From NCBI RefSeq assembly GCF_900116565.1, contig NZ_FPCJ01000001.1:372001-436000 (forward strand): a stretch of 64,000 nt of DNA, read 5' to 3'. How positions within the stretch are numbered: the stretch's first letter is position 1; each line of letters starts with the position of its first letter. A model generated the notes under the pieces. That model did not search any database. It saw only the letters and a program-made list of their open reading frames with translations, and was not told the origin of the DNA. A program made the translations under genes and the position numbers. The DNA is from Thermoflavifilum thermophilum. Its GTDB lineage: Bacteria; Bacteroidota; Bacteroidia; Chitinophagales; Chitinophagaceae. This document shows positions 7,946 to 16,980 of this stretch, one piece after another.

Positions 7946-9394
7946 ATGGCAAGTTCCTCCAACGAACGTCCCCAACCCGATGCATTGATAGCAGAGATTG
8001 TTCATTATGTGCTCCATACCGAAATCAGCAGCGATTTGGCGTGGCACACAGCCCATTATTGTTTACTGGATAGCATCGGATGCGCACTGGAAGCACTTAA
8101 CTACCCCGCCTGTACCAAACTGCTGGGACCCATTGTACCTGGAACCATCGTGCCTCATGGCGCACGTGTACCCGGTACTTCATATCAGCTGGATCCCGTG
8201 CAGGCTGCCTTTACGCTTGGGTCCATGATCCGCTGGCTCGACTTCAACGATACCTGGCTGGCTGCCGAGTGGGGTCATCCATCCGATAATCTGGGTGGCA
8301 TCCTGGCTGTGGCCGACTGGCTGTCGCGCACAGCCTTGGCTCAACATAAAACACCCCTGCTGATAAAAGACGTGCTGGATGCCATGATCCGCGCCCATGA
8401 AATCCAGGGCGTCCTGGCGCTGGAAAATGCCTTCAACCAGGTGGGGCTTGATCATGTAATCCTGGTAAAACTGGCCACCACAGCCGTAACCGGAAAATTG
8501 CTCGGACTGAGCGAGGAAGAACTGATGAATGCTGTTTCCCATGTATTTGTTGACGGACATCCGCTGCGCACCTACCGCCATGCGCCCAACACCGGAAGCC
8601 GCAAATCCTGGGCTGCCGGCGATGCCACTGCCCGCGGCGTACGCCTGGCATTGATTGCCCGTACTGGCGAAATGGGCTACCCTGGGGCCATCACCACGCC
8701 CCAATGGGGTTTTCAGGATGCCGTGATGCGCGGCCAACCCCTAAAGCTGGCTCGCCCCTTCGGTAGTTATGTGATGGAAAATGTGTTGTTCAAAATATCC
8801 TATCCGGCCGAATTCCACGCCCAGACCGCCGTGGAAGCCGCCATGCAGCTGCACCGGCAACTTCAGCAAATGGGTAAATCAGCTGACGACATTGCCCATA
8901 TCCGCATCCGTACACATCGGGCAGCTATCCGTATTATCGATAAAAAAGGCCCTCTGCACAATCCGGCCGACCGCGATCACTGCCTGCAATACATGATTGC
9001 AATTCCATTGCTGTTTGGTCGCCTCAATGCAGAAGATTATGAAGATGAAACAGCCCGCGATCCCCGCATTGATGCATTACGTGCCAAAATGGAAACCGAA
9101 GAGGATCCGGGATTCACAAGTGATTATTATGATCCCGACAAAAGAGCCATTGCCAATGCACTCACCATCACCCTGCACGACGGCACTACTCTGCCAGAAG
9201 TAGTTATAGAATATCCCATCGGGCACAGACGAAGACGGGAGGAAGGCATTCCTTTGCTGGTTGAAAAATTTAAGCGGCATGTAAGCCATCGTTTTGCAGA
9301 AAAACAACAACAGCAAATCCTTGCCCATTCTTTGGATTACGAACGGCTCATCCACATGCCGGTACATGAATGGGTAGATTTGTTTGTGGCTTGA
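7946..9394 (+). CDS. prpD: 2-methylcitrate dehydratase (MmgE/PrpD family)
   Basis: At 482 residues this protein matches the length of E. coli PrpD (483). It carries the PrpD hallmarks [18 protein letters not shown] near residue 100, the HALRTYRHA-like segment HPLRTYRHA, and a C-terminal MmgE/PrpD domain with [14 protein letters not shown]. The family dehydrates 2-methylcitrate to 2-methylaconitate in propionate breakdown. No prpB, prpC or acnD gene is nearby, so the pathway, if present, is dispersed, and a different substrate is possible. The start was set at ATG 7946 because the upstream in-frame TTG lies inside a -7 promoter box. The stop abuts the GH2 gene, which converges on it. Confidence 0.87.
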   Translation: MASSSNERPQPDALIAEIVHYVLHTEISSDLAWHTAHYCLLDSIGCALEALNYPACTKLLGPIVPGTIVPHGARVPGTSYQLDPVQAAFTLGSMIRWLDFNDTWLAAEWGHPSDNLGGILAVADWLSRTALAQHKTPLLIKDVLDAMIRAHEIQGVLALENAFNQVGLDHVILVKLATTAVTGKLLGLSEEELMNAVSHVFVDGHPLRTYRHAPNTGSRKSWAAGDATARGVRLALIARTGEMGYPGAITTPQWGFQDAVMRGQPLKLARPFGSYVMENVLFKISYPAEFHAQTAVEAAMQLHRQLQQMGKSADDIAHIRIRTHRAAIRIIDKKGPLHNPADRDHCLQYMIAIPLLFGRLNAEDYEDETARDPRIDALRAKMETEEDPGFTSDYYDPDKRAIANALTITLHDGTTLPEVVIEYPIGHRRRREEGIPLLVEKFKRHVSHRFAEKQQQQILAHSLDYERLIHMPVHEWVDLFVA

Positions 9395-11254
9395 TCAGGG
9401 TCCGAAACGTTCACCTCCAAAACTGATTTTACCGGAAGCAATATCAGTGTAAAACTGCTGCATCAGATAAAATGCTTCCTTTTTCACACCCCGGTCACTC
9501 ACCAACCCTTTTCGGTTCCAGCCATCCTGGTAAAAAGGCAACAGGCGTTTGGGCGACCGGAAATCTTTTAGTATCCAGGGTGTAGTGCCCCGCAGGAAGG
9601 GGATGGTTTTCAGCAAACGAATATCTTCATCCAACACCCGATATTGAAATTCTTCCGTCCAGCGTTGGGTGCTGTCGCCATGATATCCCTGAAGGGCTCC
9701 GGCACCAAATTCACTCATGATGAGCGGTTTCTGGTAAATGCTGGCAAAACGGGCACCTGCATCAGCCGAAGGGCCATACCAGCCGGGATAAATATTGCAT
9801 CCCAATACATCCAGATATTGCCCCAGGGGATCATCAAGCCAGGATGTATCGTTGCGGACATGGCTGATTTGCAGAGCCGCCGAAATCAACCTCGTGCTAT
9901 CCAGGGCCCTGGCCTGCTCTACCAGCGCTTTCATAAATTTCAGCCGCTCAGCTGTGCGGGGCGTTTCATTACCCACAGACCAGATGATAATATTGGCGCG
10001 GTTTTTATCCCGGGTAATCTCTTCGGTGAGTTGCTGCTTTGCATTGGCCAATGTGCCGGGATTGGTCCAGTCAATTGTCCAGTAAACGGGTATTTCTGAC
10101 CATACCAAGAGACCCATTTTTTCCGCTTCTCTGATCATAGCTTCATTGTGCGGATAATGAGCCAGCCGTACATAGTTACAACCCAACTCCTTTGCCCATT
10201 GCAGTAAAATATGGTCCTGTGCTGCACTGTAGGCCCGCCCGCCTCCAAATGGAGCTTCCTCATGAATACTGACTCCCCTCAGGAATACGGATTTCCCGTT
10301 CAACAGAATATCGTTCCCCTTCACTTCAATGGTACGGAAGCCCACCTCATCGCCCAGGGTGTCGTTGCCGGCGGTCCATACAAGCCTGTACAAACGCGGA
10401 TGCTCAGGCGACCAAAGCTCCATATTGGCCGGTGCCTGAAAAGAAAAATAGGCACGCCCTTGTACATCGGTCGTAAAACTGCGGCTGAAGCGCCATTCGG
10501 GAATTTGCAACTGCACAGATGCCCGGGCTGCCTGCGGACCATTGAGCTGTACCCATCCGCTGATCTGCCGGCTGCGGAGATCATCCAGATGGATGAAATA
10601 ATCCTGGATAAACGTTTCCGGCGTTTCAATTAAACATACATCGCGCGTGAGCCCACCGTAATTCCACCAGTCAAAATTATTGGTGGGCACGCCTTCCTTA
10701 TGGCGGGTATTATCAACCATCACTACAATAAAGTTATTTCCGTTGCGCAGTTGGCCGGTTACTTCCATATTGAACGGCGTGAAACCACCTACATGTTCGC
10801 CAATGATTTTGCCATTCAAAGCCACCACGGCATGATAATTGGCCGCGCCGAAATACAGAAATACCCGCCTGCCGGATTGGGGATGATAGACAAAATCGCG
10901 TTCATACCACACCGTGCCTTCGTAATAAAACAGCTTCGCATCCTGTGTATTCCAATCGCCCGGGACCTGCAGGGCCGGCGATGTTTCAAAATTGTATTCC
11001 ACCAGTTGGTCGGGGTGTTCCGCATGTTGATTCAGAAAATATCCCCTGGTAGTCTGTCTGTACCGGTAATCAATATATCCCGTCTGATACGGATCCACGA
11101 TGTAATGCCAGGATCCATTGAGTGTGATCGTATGTCTGTAAGGAACATCCGTAATCAACGGAGCCAGCAGTGTATCGGTCTGTGCCCTTGCCGGTAAAAC
11201 AGCCATGCACAAGCCAACCGAAACAAACAACCAATGAAATATTTTTGCTTTCAT
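9395..11254 (-). CDS. Exported glycoside hydrolase family 2 enzyme (beta-glucuronidase/galactosidase-like)
   Basis: A 619-residue protein with a signal peptide cut after ARA (about residue 24). The GH2 order is a jelly-roll sugar-binding domain (about 40-215), an Ig-like sandwich (about 216-312) and a TIM barrel (about 313-600). The acid/base is E430 in IIIWSVGNE and the nucleophile is E515 in LIMSEFGAGAL. The barrel entry motif LRGVSIHEE and the SEFGA form resemble beta-glucuronidases more than LacZ, but the sugar specificity cannot be read from sequence. It probably acts in the periplasm or at the outer membrane. No SusCD pair is adjacent; the one in this window is 30 kb away. The gene stands alone and converges with prpD. 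Confidence 0.9.
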   Translation of the reverse strand: MKAKIFHWLFVSVGLCMAVLPARAQTDTLLAPLITDVPYRHTITLNGSWHYIVDPYQTGYIDYRYRQTTRGYFLNQHAEHPDQLVEYNFETSPALQVPGDWNTQDAKLFYYEGTVWYERDFVYHPQSGRRVFLYFGAANYHAVVALNGKIIGEHVGGFTPFNMEVTGQLRNGNNFIVVMVDNTRHKEGVPTNNFDWWNYGGLTRDVCLIETPETFIQDYFIHLDDLRSRQISGWVQLNGPQAARASVQLQIPEWRFSRSFTTDVQGRAYFSFQAPANMELWSPEHPRLYRLVWTAGNDTLGDEVGFRTIEVKGNDILLNGKSVFLRGVSIHEEAPFGGGRAYSAAQDHILLQWAKELGCNYVRLAHYPHNEAMIREAEKMGLLVWSEIPVYWTIDWTNPGTLANAKQQLTEEITRDKNRANIIIWSVGNETPRTAERLKFMKALVEQARALDSTRLISAALQISHVRNDTSWLDDPLGQYLDVLGCNIYPGWYGPSADAGARFASIYQKPLIMSEFGAGALQGYHGDSTQRWTEEFQYRVLDEDIRLLKTIPFLRGTTPWILKDFRSPKRLLPFYQDGWNRKGLVSDRGVKKEAFYLMQQFYTDIASGKISFGGERFGP

Positions 11255-11366
11255 CGCGCTTTGCAGTTTTTACCTGGTCAAACTTAGGCTTTTTTCTTCC
11301 TGACTGAAAGGAAAATCTCCGCAAACGTTTCCGATCGTCGCCGGATAGGTTTCCACCTGAACATCC

Positions 11367-11374
11367 TAACTTTG
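11367..11374 (+). promoter_or_regulatory. -7 promoter element of queD
   Basis: TAACTTTG is a full TAnnTTTG match, 17 bases before the ATG at 11392. A TTTC at 11350-11353 may serve as the -33 side, although the spacing is short. The in-frame TTG at 11386 precedes the ATG by one codon and is not the likely start. Confidence 0.5.
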
Positions 11375-11391
11375 CAGGTCAATATTTGCAC

Positions 11392-11847
11392 ATGAACAGG
11401 GTGAGGGTTACGCGTGTTTTTCATTTTGAAGCTGCTCATGCATTGTATGGATATGACGGCAAATGCAGGCATATTCACGGGCATGGATATGAACTGCATG
11501 TGACGCTTATGGGAGAGCCCCTGCAGGATCCGTCGCATCCCAAGCAAGGCATGGTGATGGATTTTGGCGATATCAAGCAATGCATCCAGCAGCATATCAT
11601 TGAACAGTTTGACCATGCCCTGCTGCTATGCAAGCATACTCCTTTCATTGAGCTGGCCGATGCCCTGCAACAGCATACCGATAGGATTGTGTGGCTTGAT
11701 TATACACCAACCTGTGAAAATCTGGTGATTGACTTCGCCCGGCGAATCCAGTCGGTGCTTCCGGCTCACGTGCAGCTGCATCATCTTACCCTGTACGAAA
11801 CGCCCTCTTCCTATGCCAGCTGGTATGCCGAAGATCAGCCTGCATAA
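11392..11847 (+). CDS. queD: 6-carboxytetrahydropterin synthase (QueD/PTPS family)
   Basis: This 151-residue protein has the PTPS T-fold signature. Zinc ligands are H16 in FEAAH and H29 and H31 in CRHIHGHGY, and the probable catalytic cysteine is C25. DFGDIK and FDHALL follow, and a late glutamate in LYETPSS binds the pterin. The family turns 7,8-dihydroneopterin triphosphate into 6-carboxytetrahydropterin, an early step of queuosine biosynthesis; some members make 6-pyruvoyltetrahydropterin. No queC, queE or queF is nearby. It lies upstream of thyA and folA on the same strand, with a 73-base gap. The start is ATG 11392; the upstream TTG is rejected. Confidence 0.88.
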   Translation: MNRVRVTRVFHFEAAHALYGYDGKCRHIHGHGYELHVTLMGEPLQDPSHPKQGMVMDFGDIKQCIQQHIIEQFDHALLLCKHTPFIELADALQQHTDRIVWLDYTPTCENLVIDFARRIQSVLPAHVQLHHLTLYETPSSYASWYAEDQPA

Positions 11848-11920
11848 ACAATATTCACATCCATCTCACAATCTTCACCGGTTTCATGCATAAGTAATCA
11901 AACTAACTTACCTTGCAGGT

Positions 11921-12736
11921 ATGGAACAAGCTTACCTCGATTTGCTGCGTTATATTTTAGACCAGGGTGTACCCAAAAATGATCGTACAGGTGTGGGAAC
12001 ACGCAGCATATTCGGCTATCAGATGCGGTTTGATCTGCAAAAAGGCTTCCCTTTGCTGACCACCAAAAAAATGCATCTAAAGTCTATCATTTACGAGCTG
12101 CTGTGGTTTTTGCGAGGCGACACCAATATTCATTATCTGCACGAACATGGGGTTACCATCTGGGATGAATGGGCTGATGAAAACGGAGAGCTGGGACCGG
12201 TGTATGGCAAACAATGGCGCAGTTGGCCTGCAGCCGATGGAAGTAGTGTTGATCAGATTGCCCAGGCAGTAAAATTATTGAAACAGGATCCCGATTCGCG
12301 CCGCATCATAGTGAGTGCCTGGAATGTGGCCGATCTGCCGAAGATGGCCCTGAGTCCCTGTCATTGCCTGTTTCAGTTTTATACACGATGGGATGAAAAA
12401 TCAGGAAAAAGAATATTGAGCTGCCAGCTCTATCAGCGCAGTGGCGATGTGTTTCTGGGTGTGCCTTTCAACATAGCATCGTATGCACTGTTGACGATGA
12501 TGATGGCTCAAGTATGTGATATGATTCCGGGTGAATTCATTCACACTTTTGGCGATGTGCATTTATACAACAATCATGTGGAACAAGCCAGGGAGCAACT
12601 TTCCCGCCAGCCTTTTGATCCGCCTATCATGCAGCTCAATCCGGAAGTAAAAGATATTTTTTCCTTCCGGTATGAAGATTTTCAATTGCTGCATTATCAG
12701 TGCCATCCGGCCATTAAAGCACCTGTTGCCGTATGA
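11921..12736 (+). CDS. thyA: Thymidylate synthase
   Basis: A full-length ThyA (271 residues; E. coli 264) that methylates dUMP to dTMP using methylenetetrahydrofolate. The active-site cysteine is C147 in [11 protein letters not shown]. The phosphate-binding arginines are in DRTGVGTRS and [11 protein letters not shown], and the dUMP and folate contacts are in [20 protein letters not shown] and HLYNNHVEQ. The stop codon overlaps the folA start by four bases (ATGA), so the two are translationally coupled. The pairing is functional, because ThyA oxidises tetrahydrofolate to dihydrofolate and FolA reduces it back. Confidence 0.98.
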   Translation: MEQAYLDLLRYILDQGVPKNDRTGVGTRSIFGYQMRFDLQKGFPLLTTKKMHLKSIIYELLWFLRGDTNIHYLHEHGVTIWDEWADENGELGPVYGKQWRSWPAADGSSVDQIAQAVKLLKQDPDSRRIIVSAWNVADLPKMALSPCHCLFQFYTRWDEKSGKRILSCQLYQRSGDVFLGVPFNIASYALLTMMMAQVCDMIPGEFIHTFGDVHLYNNHVEQAREQLSRQPFDPPIMQLNPEVKDIFSFRYEDFQLLHYQCHPAIKAPVAV

Positions 12737-13260
12737 ATCAAGATGCCGCCCATTTATTTCCCTTTCGCATTTCTGCTATTGTAGCTGCTACACGTGGCAA
12801 TGTGATTGGCAAAGACAATGTGATGCCCTGGCATCTGCCTGCTGATCTCAAATATTTCAAGCAAACAACCTGGGGAAAACCGCTGATCATGGGCCGGAAA
12901 ACATTCGAATCCATGGGCGGAAAAGCCTTGCCCGGCCGACCGCATATCGTCATTACCCGACAAATGCAGTGGTCGGCTCCCGATGTAGAAGTCGTACACA
13001 ATCTATCCGATGCTTTCCGTGCAGCTGCTAAATACCAAACCAGCGAAGTGTTTGTAACGGGTGGAGCCGATATCTTCCAACAGGCCTGGGCCTACCTCCA
13101 ACGGATTTACCTGACCCGTATCCATGCGGATATTGAAGGCAACCGTTATTTCCCACATATTGATCCCCATGAATGGCAGCTGATCCGTGAACAATATCAC
13201 GAAGCGGATGAAAAAAACCCTTATGCCATGAGCTTTCAGGTCTGGGAAAGAAAAAGATAA
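12733..13260 (+). CDS. folA: Dihydrofolate reductase
   Basis: A 175-residue DHFR that reduces dihydrofolate to tetrahydrofolate with NADPH. It has the core segment [19 protein letters not shown] with the substrate-protonating acidic residue D38, the NADPH-binding segment [12 protein letters not shown], and [10 protein letters not shown]. About ten extra N-terminal residues precede the usual ISAIVA strand, which is the price of the ATGA overlap with thyA. It is cotranscribed with thyA and ends 46 bases before the convergent prfC. Confidence 0.97.
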   Translation: MNQDAAHLFPFRISAIVAATRGNVIGKDNVMPWHLPADLKYFKQTTWGKPLIMGRKTFESMGGKALPGRPHIVITRQMQWSAPDVEVVHNLSDAFRAAAKYQTSEVFVTGGADIFQQAWAYLQRIYLTRIHADIEGNRYFPHIDPHEWQLIREQYHEADEKNPYAMSFQVWERKR

Positions 13261-13306
13261 GGTTTTCGGGTAAATGCATCCCAAACTGAATCCTGCATCT
13301 TACAAC

Positions 13307-14911
13307 TCAGGAAACAGGCTCGGAGGTATGGTGAATCTCGGCATAAAAATCAAACTGAATCTCGGGATGATTTTGCATTTCAGTTTGCAAAAACCATTCT
13401 GACTGAGCCATGTAAACCCATCGGCCATCCTTGTCTTTCGCTACCTGATTTTGCTTGAAACGAATGAAAGCCTCAATATCTTTTTCATCACCCCGCAACC
13501 AACAGGCTTTGTAAAAAGGAAGCGGCACAAATGCACAGGATGCACCATATTCATGCAACAAACGATATTGAATCACTTCAAACTGCAACTCTCCCACACA
13601 ACCAATGATCTTGCGATTGCCTTGTGGCTGAATAAAAAGCTGTGCCACACCTTCATCTGTAAGCTGGCGAATACCTTTTTCCAGCTGTTTGGTTTTCATG
13701 GGATCTTTGTTCACCAACTCTTTGAATATTTCAGGAGAAAAACTGGGGATACCGGTAAAATAAAAATCCTCACCTTCTGTAAGGGTATCGCCAATTTTAA
13801 AATTGCCCGTATCAAACAAACCCACCACATCGCCCGGATAAGCATCTTCCACCACATTTTTTTCCTGAGCCAGAAAACTGTAAGGATTGCTGAAGCGCAA
13901 ATTGCGCTGCAAGCGCACATGATGATAAAACTTATTGCGTTCAAATTTTCCGGAACAAATCCGTAAAAATGCAATCCGATCCCGATGTTTAGGATCCAGA
14001 TTTGCATGAATCTTAAACACAAATCCCGTCATCTTTTCTTCTTCAGGTTGTACCACGCGTTCGCTGGTCATGCGTGGCTGCGGAGGCGGAGCAATTTCAA
14101 TAAAAGTATCGAGCAATTCCTTGACACCAAAATTATTCAATGCACTGCCAAAAAACACGGGAGCCAACTGACCTTTCAGATATGCTTCTTTTGAAAACGG
14201 ATCATACACGCCTTCTATCAAAGCAACATCTTCACGCAATTGGCGCAAATCTGATTCGGGCAACAAAGCTTCAAGCCTCGAATCATTTACATCTTGTACA
14301 TAAATACGATCATCATCACTTGCTTTTTCATGTGGGTGAAATAATAAAACGCTATGATCGAAGATGTGATAAACGCCTTTAAACTCGCGTCCCATATTGA
14401 TAGGCCAACTCAACGGTCTTACTCGAATTGCAAGCAAAGATTCCAGTTCATCCAGCAAATCAAATGGGGGTCGTCCTTCCCGATCCAGTTTGTTGATAAA
14501 AACAATAACCGGTGTGTTGCGCATGCGACATACTTCCATCAAGCGTTTGGTTTGCTCCTCTACTCCTTTGACACTATCAATCACCAGTATGACACTATCT
14601 ACAGCTGTAAGAGTACGATACGTATCTTCTGCAAAATCTTTATGCCCGGGTGTATCCAGCAAATTGATGAGCTTGCCTTTGTAAGCAAACGTCATCACCG
14701 ATGTGGCCACTGAAATGCCGCGCTGGCGCTCAATTTCCATAAAATCGGAAGTAGCATGTTTTTTAATTTTATTCGATTTTACCGCACCAGCCGTTTGAAT
14801 AGCACCCCCAAACAACAGCAACTTTTCGGTGAGTGTAGTTTTCCCGGCATCGGGGTGTGAAATAATGGCAAATGTGCGCCGACGCTGAATTTCAGTTAAT
14901 AAATCCGACAT
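13307..14911 (-). CDS. prfC: Peptide chain release factor 3
   Basis: A 534-residue translational GTPase close in length to E. coli RF3 (529). G1 is [13 protein letters not shown] (residues 18-30), G2 lies in the [10 protein letters not shown] segment, G3 is DTPGHKDF and G4 is NKLDREGR. Domains 2 and 3 follow. It recycles RF1 and RF2 from the ribosome after peptide release and takes part in post-peptidyl-transfer quality control. The family motif [19 protein letters not shown] is present, which separates it from EF-G. It is a single gene with its own promoter at 14937-14944, divergent from the Hsp20 gene. Confidence 0.96.
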   Translation of the reverse strand: MSDLLTEIQRRRTFAIISHPDAGKTTLTEKLLLFGGAIQTAGAVKSNKIKKHATSDFMEIERQRGISVATSVMTFAYKGKLINLLDTPGHKDFAEDTYRTLTAVDSVILVIDSVKGVEEQTKRLMEVCRMRNTPVIVFINKLDREGRPPFDLLDELESLLAIRVRPLSWPINMGREFKGVYHIFDHSVLLFHPHEKASDDDRIYVQDVNDSRLEALLPESDLRQLREDVALIEGVYDPFSKEAYLKGQLAPVFFGSALNNFGVKELLDTFIEIAPPPQPRMTSERVVQPEEEKMTGFVFKIHANLDPKHRDRIAFLRICSGKFERNKFYHHVRLQRNLRFSNPYSFLAQEKNVVEDAYPGDVVGLFDTGNFKIGDTLTEGEDFYFTGIPSFSPEIFKELVNKDPMKTKQLEKGIRQLTDEGVAQLFIQPQGNRKIIGCVGELQFEVIQYRLLHEYGASCAFVPLPFYKACWLRGDEKDIEAFIRFKQNQVAKDKDGRWVYMAQSEWFLQTEMQNHPEIQFDFYAEIHHTSEPVS

Positions 14912-14936
14912 GCTTTATTTGCATTTGCAAAAGCCG

Positions 14937-14944
14937 CAAAGTTA
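14937..14944 (-). promoter_or_regulatory. -7 promoter element of prfC
   Basis: On the minus strand it reads TAACTTTG, a full TAnnTTTG match 25 bases upstream of the prfC ATG at 14911. Confidence 0.5.
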
Positions 14945-15040
14945 ATATTTCATCTTCAATCTGTTTTTTTATCCTTTGCTATTCCAAATGGCCACATAAA
15001 ACATATGCCATTACGACGTTTTTATTTATATAAAACCGAC

Positions 15041-15057
15041 TAATTGTCAGACAATTA
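15041..15057. promoter_or_regulatory. Perfect 17-bp palindrome upstream of hsp20
   Basis: TAATTGTC-A-GACAATTA is an exact inverted repeat around a single central A. It sits about 100 bases before the Hsp20 start, where a dimeric regulator would bind. It is not the CIRCE element and has no T-run, so it is not a terminator. No standard -7 box lies between it and the gene, suggesting an alternative promoter. Confidence 0.45.
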
Positions 15058-15065
15058 ATCATTCT

Positions 15066-15093
15066 GCATACAAATTTTCAGTTTCAAGTATGC
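15066..15093 (+). other. Inverted repeat in the hsp20 leader region
   Basis: GCATAC at 15066-15071 pairs with GTATGC at 15088-15093 across a 16-base A/T-rich loop. If it is in the transcript it could form a weak hairpin, and if not, a second operator-like site. It lies eight bases past the palindrome at 15041. Confidence 0.2.
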
Positions 15094-15155
15094 GGCACAG
15101 TTTTTCATCAATAACAGATGAAAACAAAATTGAAAAACCTAAAAAACAAAAGGCT

Positions 15156-15590
15156 ATGTCACTGATTAAATGGAATGAATCCGATGTATTTCCGAGCTTT
15201 TCTCAATTGCTCGATGAATTCTTCGGCGATGACTGGTTTCGGGGTGTGCAAACCGGTACACGCGTTCCCGCAGTAAACATTCATGAAACCAACACCAGCT
15301 ATGAACTGGAACTGGCTGCGCCGGGATTGAAGAAATCCGATTTCAAAATCAGTGTAGATGGCGATGTGCTGACCATTTCCGCAGAGAAAAAAGAAGAAAA
15401 AGAAGAAAAGCATAGAAAAGTAACCCGGCGGGAATTCAACTTCACTTCTTTCAGCCGCTCGTTTACACTGCCGGATAGCGTGGATGCCGACAAAATCAAG
15501 GCATCGTATGAAGATGGGGTGCTGAAGCTGGAACTCCCGAAAAAGGAAATCGCCGTAAAGCAAGCCCCCAAAGAAATTTCGGTTGAATAA
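15156..15590 (+). CDS. Small heat shock protein, Hsp20/alpha-crystallin family
   Basis: A 144-residue holdase chaperone that binds unfolding proteins without ATP. The alpha-crystallin domain spans about 38-129, with ELAAPGLKKSDF and the conserved SYEDGVLKLELPKK. A short C-terminal tail carries the I-x-V oligomerisation motif (ISV, 141-143). A Lys/Glu-rich stretch at 78-89 lies in the mid-domain loop. ATG 15156 was chosen because MSLIKW is a typical start; the in-frame upstream ATG at 15090 would add 22 charged residues and would run over the inverted repeat. It is the first gene of the stress cluster and is followed by its own terminator, so it may be made in excess over the genes downstream. 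Confidence 0.93.
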   Translation: MSLIKWNESDVFPSFSQLLDEFFGDDWFRGVQTGTRVPAVNIHETNTSYELELAAPGLKKSDFKISVDGDVLTISAEKKEEKEEKHRKVTRREFNFTSFSRSFTLPDSVDADKIKASYEDGVLKLELPKKEIAVKQAPKEISVE

Positions 15591-15615
15591 TGCATTCAAC
15601 CAGTAAGGGCGTCAT

Positions 15616-15648
15616 AAGGGGGCAGAAGGGTTCTGCCCCTTTATTTTT
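15616..15648 (+). terminator. Rho-independent terminator after hsp20
   Basis: A GC-rich stem (GGGGCAGAA paired with TTCTGCCCC across a GGG loop) is followed by TTTATTTTT. It lies between hsp20 and the J-protein gene 80 bases on, and would let hsp20 be expressed more strongly than the genes behind it, with read-through or a second promoter feeding those. Confidence 0.7.
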
Positions 15649-15669
15649 CCATCTGAAAAAAATCGTACC

Positions 15670-16605
15670 GTGGCTAAAAAAGATTATTACTCGATTTTGG
15701 GTGTATCGCGATCGGCAACTGAGGATGAAATCAAAAAGGCTTATCGCAAGCTGGCCATCAAATATCATCCGGATAAAAATCCGGGCAATAAGGAAGCTGA
15801 GGAAAAATTCAAAGAAATCAACGAAGCGTATGAAGTGCTGAGCGATCCGGAGAAGCGAAAAAAATATGACCAGTTTGGCGATCAATGGCAATATGCCGAT
15901 CAATTTGCTGGCCAGCAAGGGAAAACTTATAGCTGGGGTAGCCCGGGAAGTGGACAAACCTTTTACTATGAAGGCGATATCGAGGATCTGTTTGGTGATG
16001 CCGGACTGGGCGGCATATTTGAACATCTGTTCGGACATAGAAGAGGAGCTGGATCCCGTACCCGTACACGCGCAGGATCAGCCAGGGGAGCCGATTTGCA
16101 GGCCAGCATGACCTTGAGCTTCGACGAAGCTTATCATGGCACGGAACGTCTCATTGAAGTGAATGGCCAAAAGATGCGCATCAAGCTGAAGCCAGGCGTG
16201 TACGACGGGATGCAAATCCGCATCACAGGTAAAGGCCAGCCTGGCGTAGGCGGGGGACCTGCTGGAGATTTGTACATCACCCTGCATGTGTTGCCGCATC
16301 ATCAGTTCATCCGGGACGGCAACGACCTGAAACAAACCATCACCATTCCCTTCTGGGATGCTTTGCTGGGTGCCAAGAAAGAAGTGGCTACGCCTTCCGG
16401 TAAAATTTTACTGACCATACCCCCGGGCACGACCCATGGATCAATCCTGCGCATCCGTGGCAAAGGCATGCCCGTGTATAACCAGCCCGGCCAGTTTGGC
16501 GATATGCTGGTGGAAGTGCATCTGTGGATGCCCACCCGGCTCACCGAAGAACAACGCAGAGCCGTGGAGCAAATGAAACAAACATTTGAACATGCAAAAG
16601 TGTAA
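15670..16605 (+). CDS. cbpA: CbpA-type DnaJ co-chaperone (J domain, no zinc finger)
   Basis: A 311-residue J-protein. The J domain (4-70) has the HPD triad at 33-35 that stimulates DnaK ATPase activity. A Gly/aromatic-rich linker (about 75-135) follows, with two C-terminal client-binding beta domains (about 140-300, including [17 protein letters not shown] and [20 protein letters not shown]). The four CxxCxGxG zinc motifs of DnaJ are absent, which places it with CbpA/type II J-proteins. The start is a GTG at 15670; no ATG fits the J-domain start. It follows hsp20 after a terminator, and its stop lies four bases before the next ATG. The context indicates a heat or stress role beside the housekeeping DnaJ. 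Confidence 0.93.
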   Translation: MAKKDYYSILGVSRSATEDEIKKAYRKLAIKYHPDKNPGNKEAEEKFKEINEAYEVLSDPEKRKKYDQFGDQWQYADQFAGQQGKTYSWGSPGSGQTFYYEGDIEDLFGDAGLGGIFEHLFGHRRGAGSRTRTRAGSARGADLQASMTLSFDEAYHGTERLIEVNGQKMRIKLKPGVYDGMQIRITGKGQPGVGGGPAGDLYITLHVLPHHQFIRDGNDLKQTITIPFWDALLGAKKEVATPSGKILLTIPPGTTHGSILRIRGKGMPVYNQPGQFGDMLVEVHLWMPTRLTEEQRRAVEQMKQTFEHAKV

Positions 16606-16609
16606 ACTT

Positions 16610-16969
16610 ATGAATACCTTAAGCCCGGTAGCATACGATTATCAGGATATCTTGCACCGCCTGATCGAAAATGAAATCGAAATGCAATTATGGAAACGAC
16701 GCATGTATCTGGCATACTGGCTGCAACGGATGGAGCTATGCATGCAAGATGAGATAGAATCGCTGATTGATCAAACCAAACGCATTTTACTGCTGGCTGG
16801 TGAATATCCTGATGATCATATTCATGCAGTGTTTGTAGATGAACAAGGTCGTTTGATGCGCAGCTGGATGATGTCGAGTGAAGCCTTCCAACTGCTCATC
16901 CATCACCTGCCCGTGAAAGATACGCGCACAGCGCGTTTTCTGCTCTACTGGATTCGTCATCACCTATAA
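16610..16969 (+). CDS. Unidentified 119-residue protein between the J-protein and FtsH
   Basis: I do not recognise this protein. It is mostly helical, with an N-terminal stretch rich in Glu, Met, Trp and Tyr (IENEIEMQLWKRRMYLAYW), a short middle segment HIHAVFVDEQGRLMRSW, and a basic C-terminus RFLLYWIRHHL. There is no signal peptide, no membrane segment and no zinc motif. In position it recalls CbpM, the small modulator encoded next to cbpA in E. coli, but I see no MerR-like CbpM signature. ATG 16610 lies four bases after the cbpA stop and 11 bases separate its stop from ftsH, so it belongs to the cbpA-ftsH transcript. An upstream ATG at 16592 inside cbpA is less likely. Confidence 0.8.
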   Translation: MNTLSPVAYDYQDILHRLIENEIEMQLWKRRMYLAYWLQRMELCMQDEIESLIDQTKRILLLAGEYPDDHIHAVFVDEQGRLMRSWMMSSEAFQLLIHHLPVKDTRTARFLLYWIRHHL

Positions 16970-16980
16970 AAAACAACATC

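Noticed and set aside
8180-8737. Minus-strand frame of 185 codons inside prpD
   Set aside because: It is antisense to well-conserved prpD coding sequence, has no known motif, and is a shadow frame.
15090-15155. Longer hsp20 start that adds 22 residues
   Set aside because: The extension is low-complexity and Lys-rich, overlaps the inverted repeat at 15066-15093, and Hsp20 proteins normally begin near MSLIKW.
15616-15648. RNA thermometer or riboswitch after hsp20
   Set aside because: The structure is a simple GC-rich stem followed by a T-run, placed after a stop codon, so a terminator is the simplest reading.
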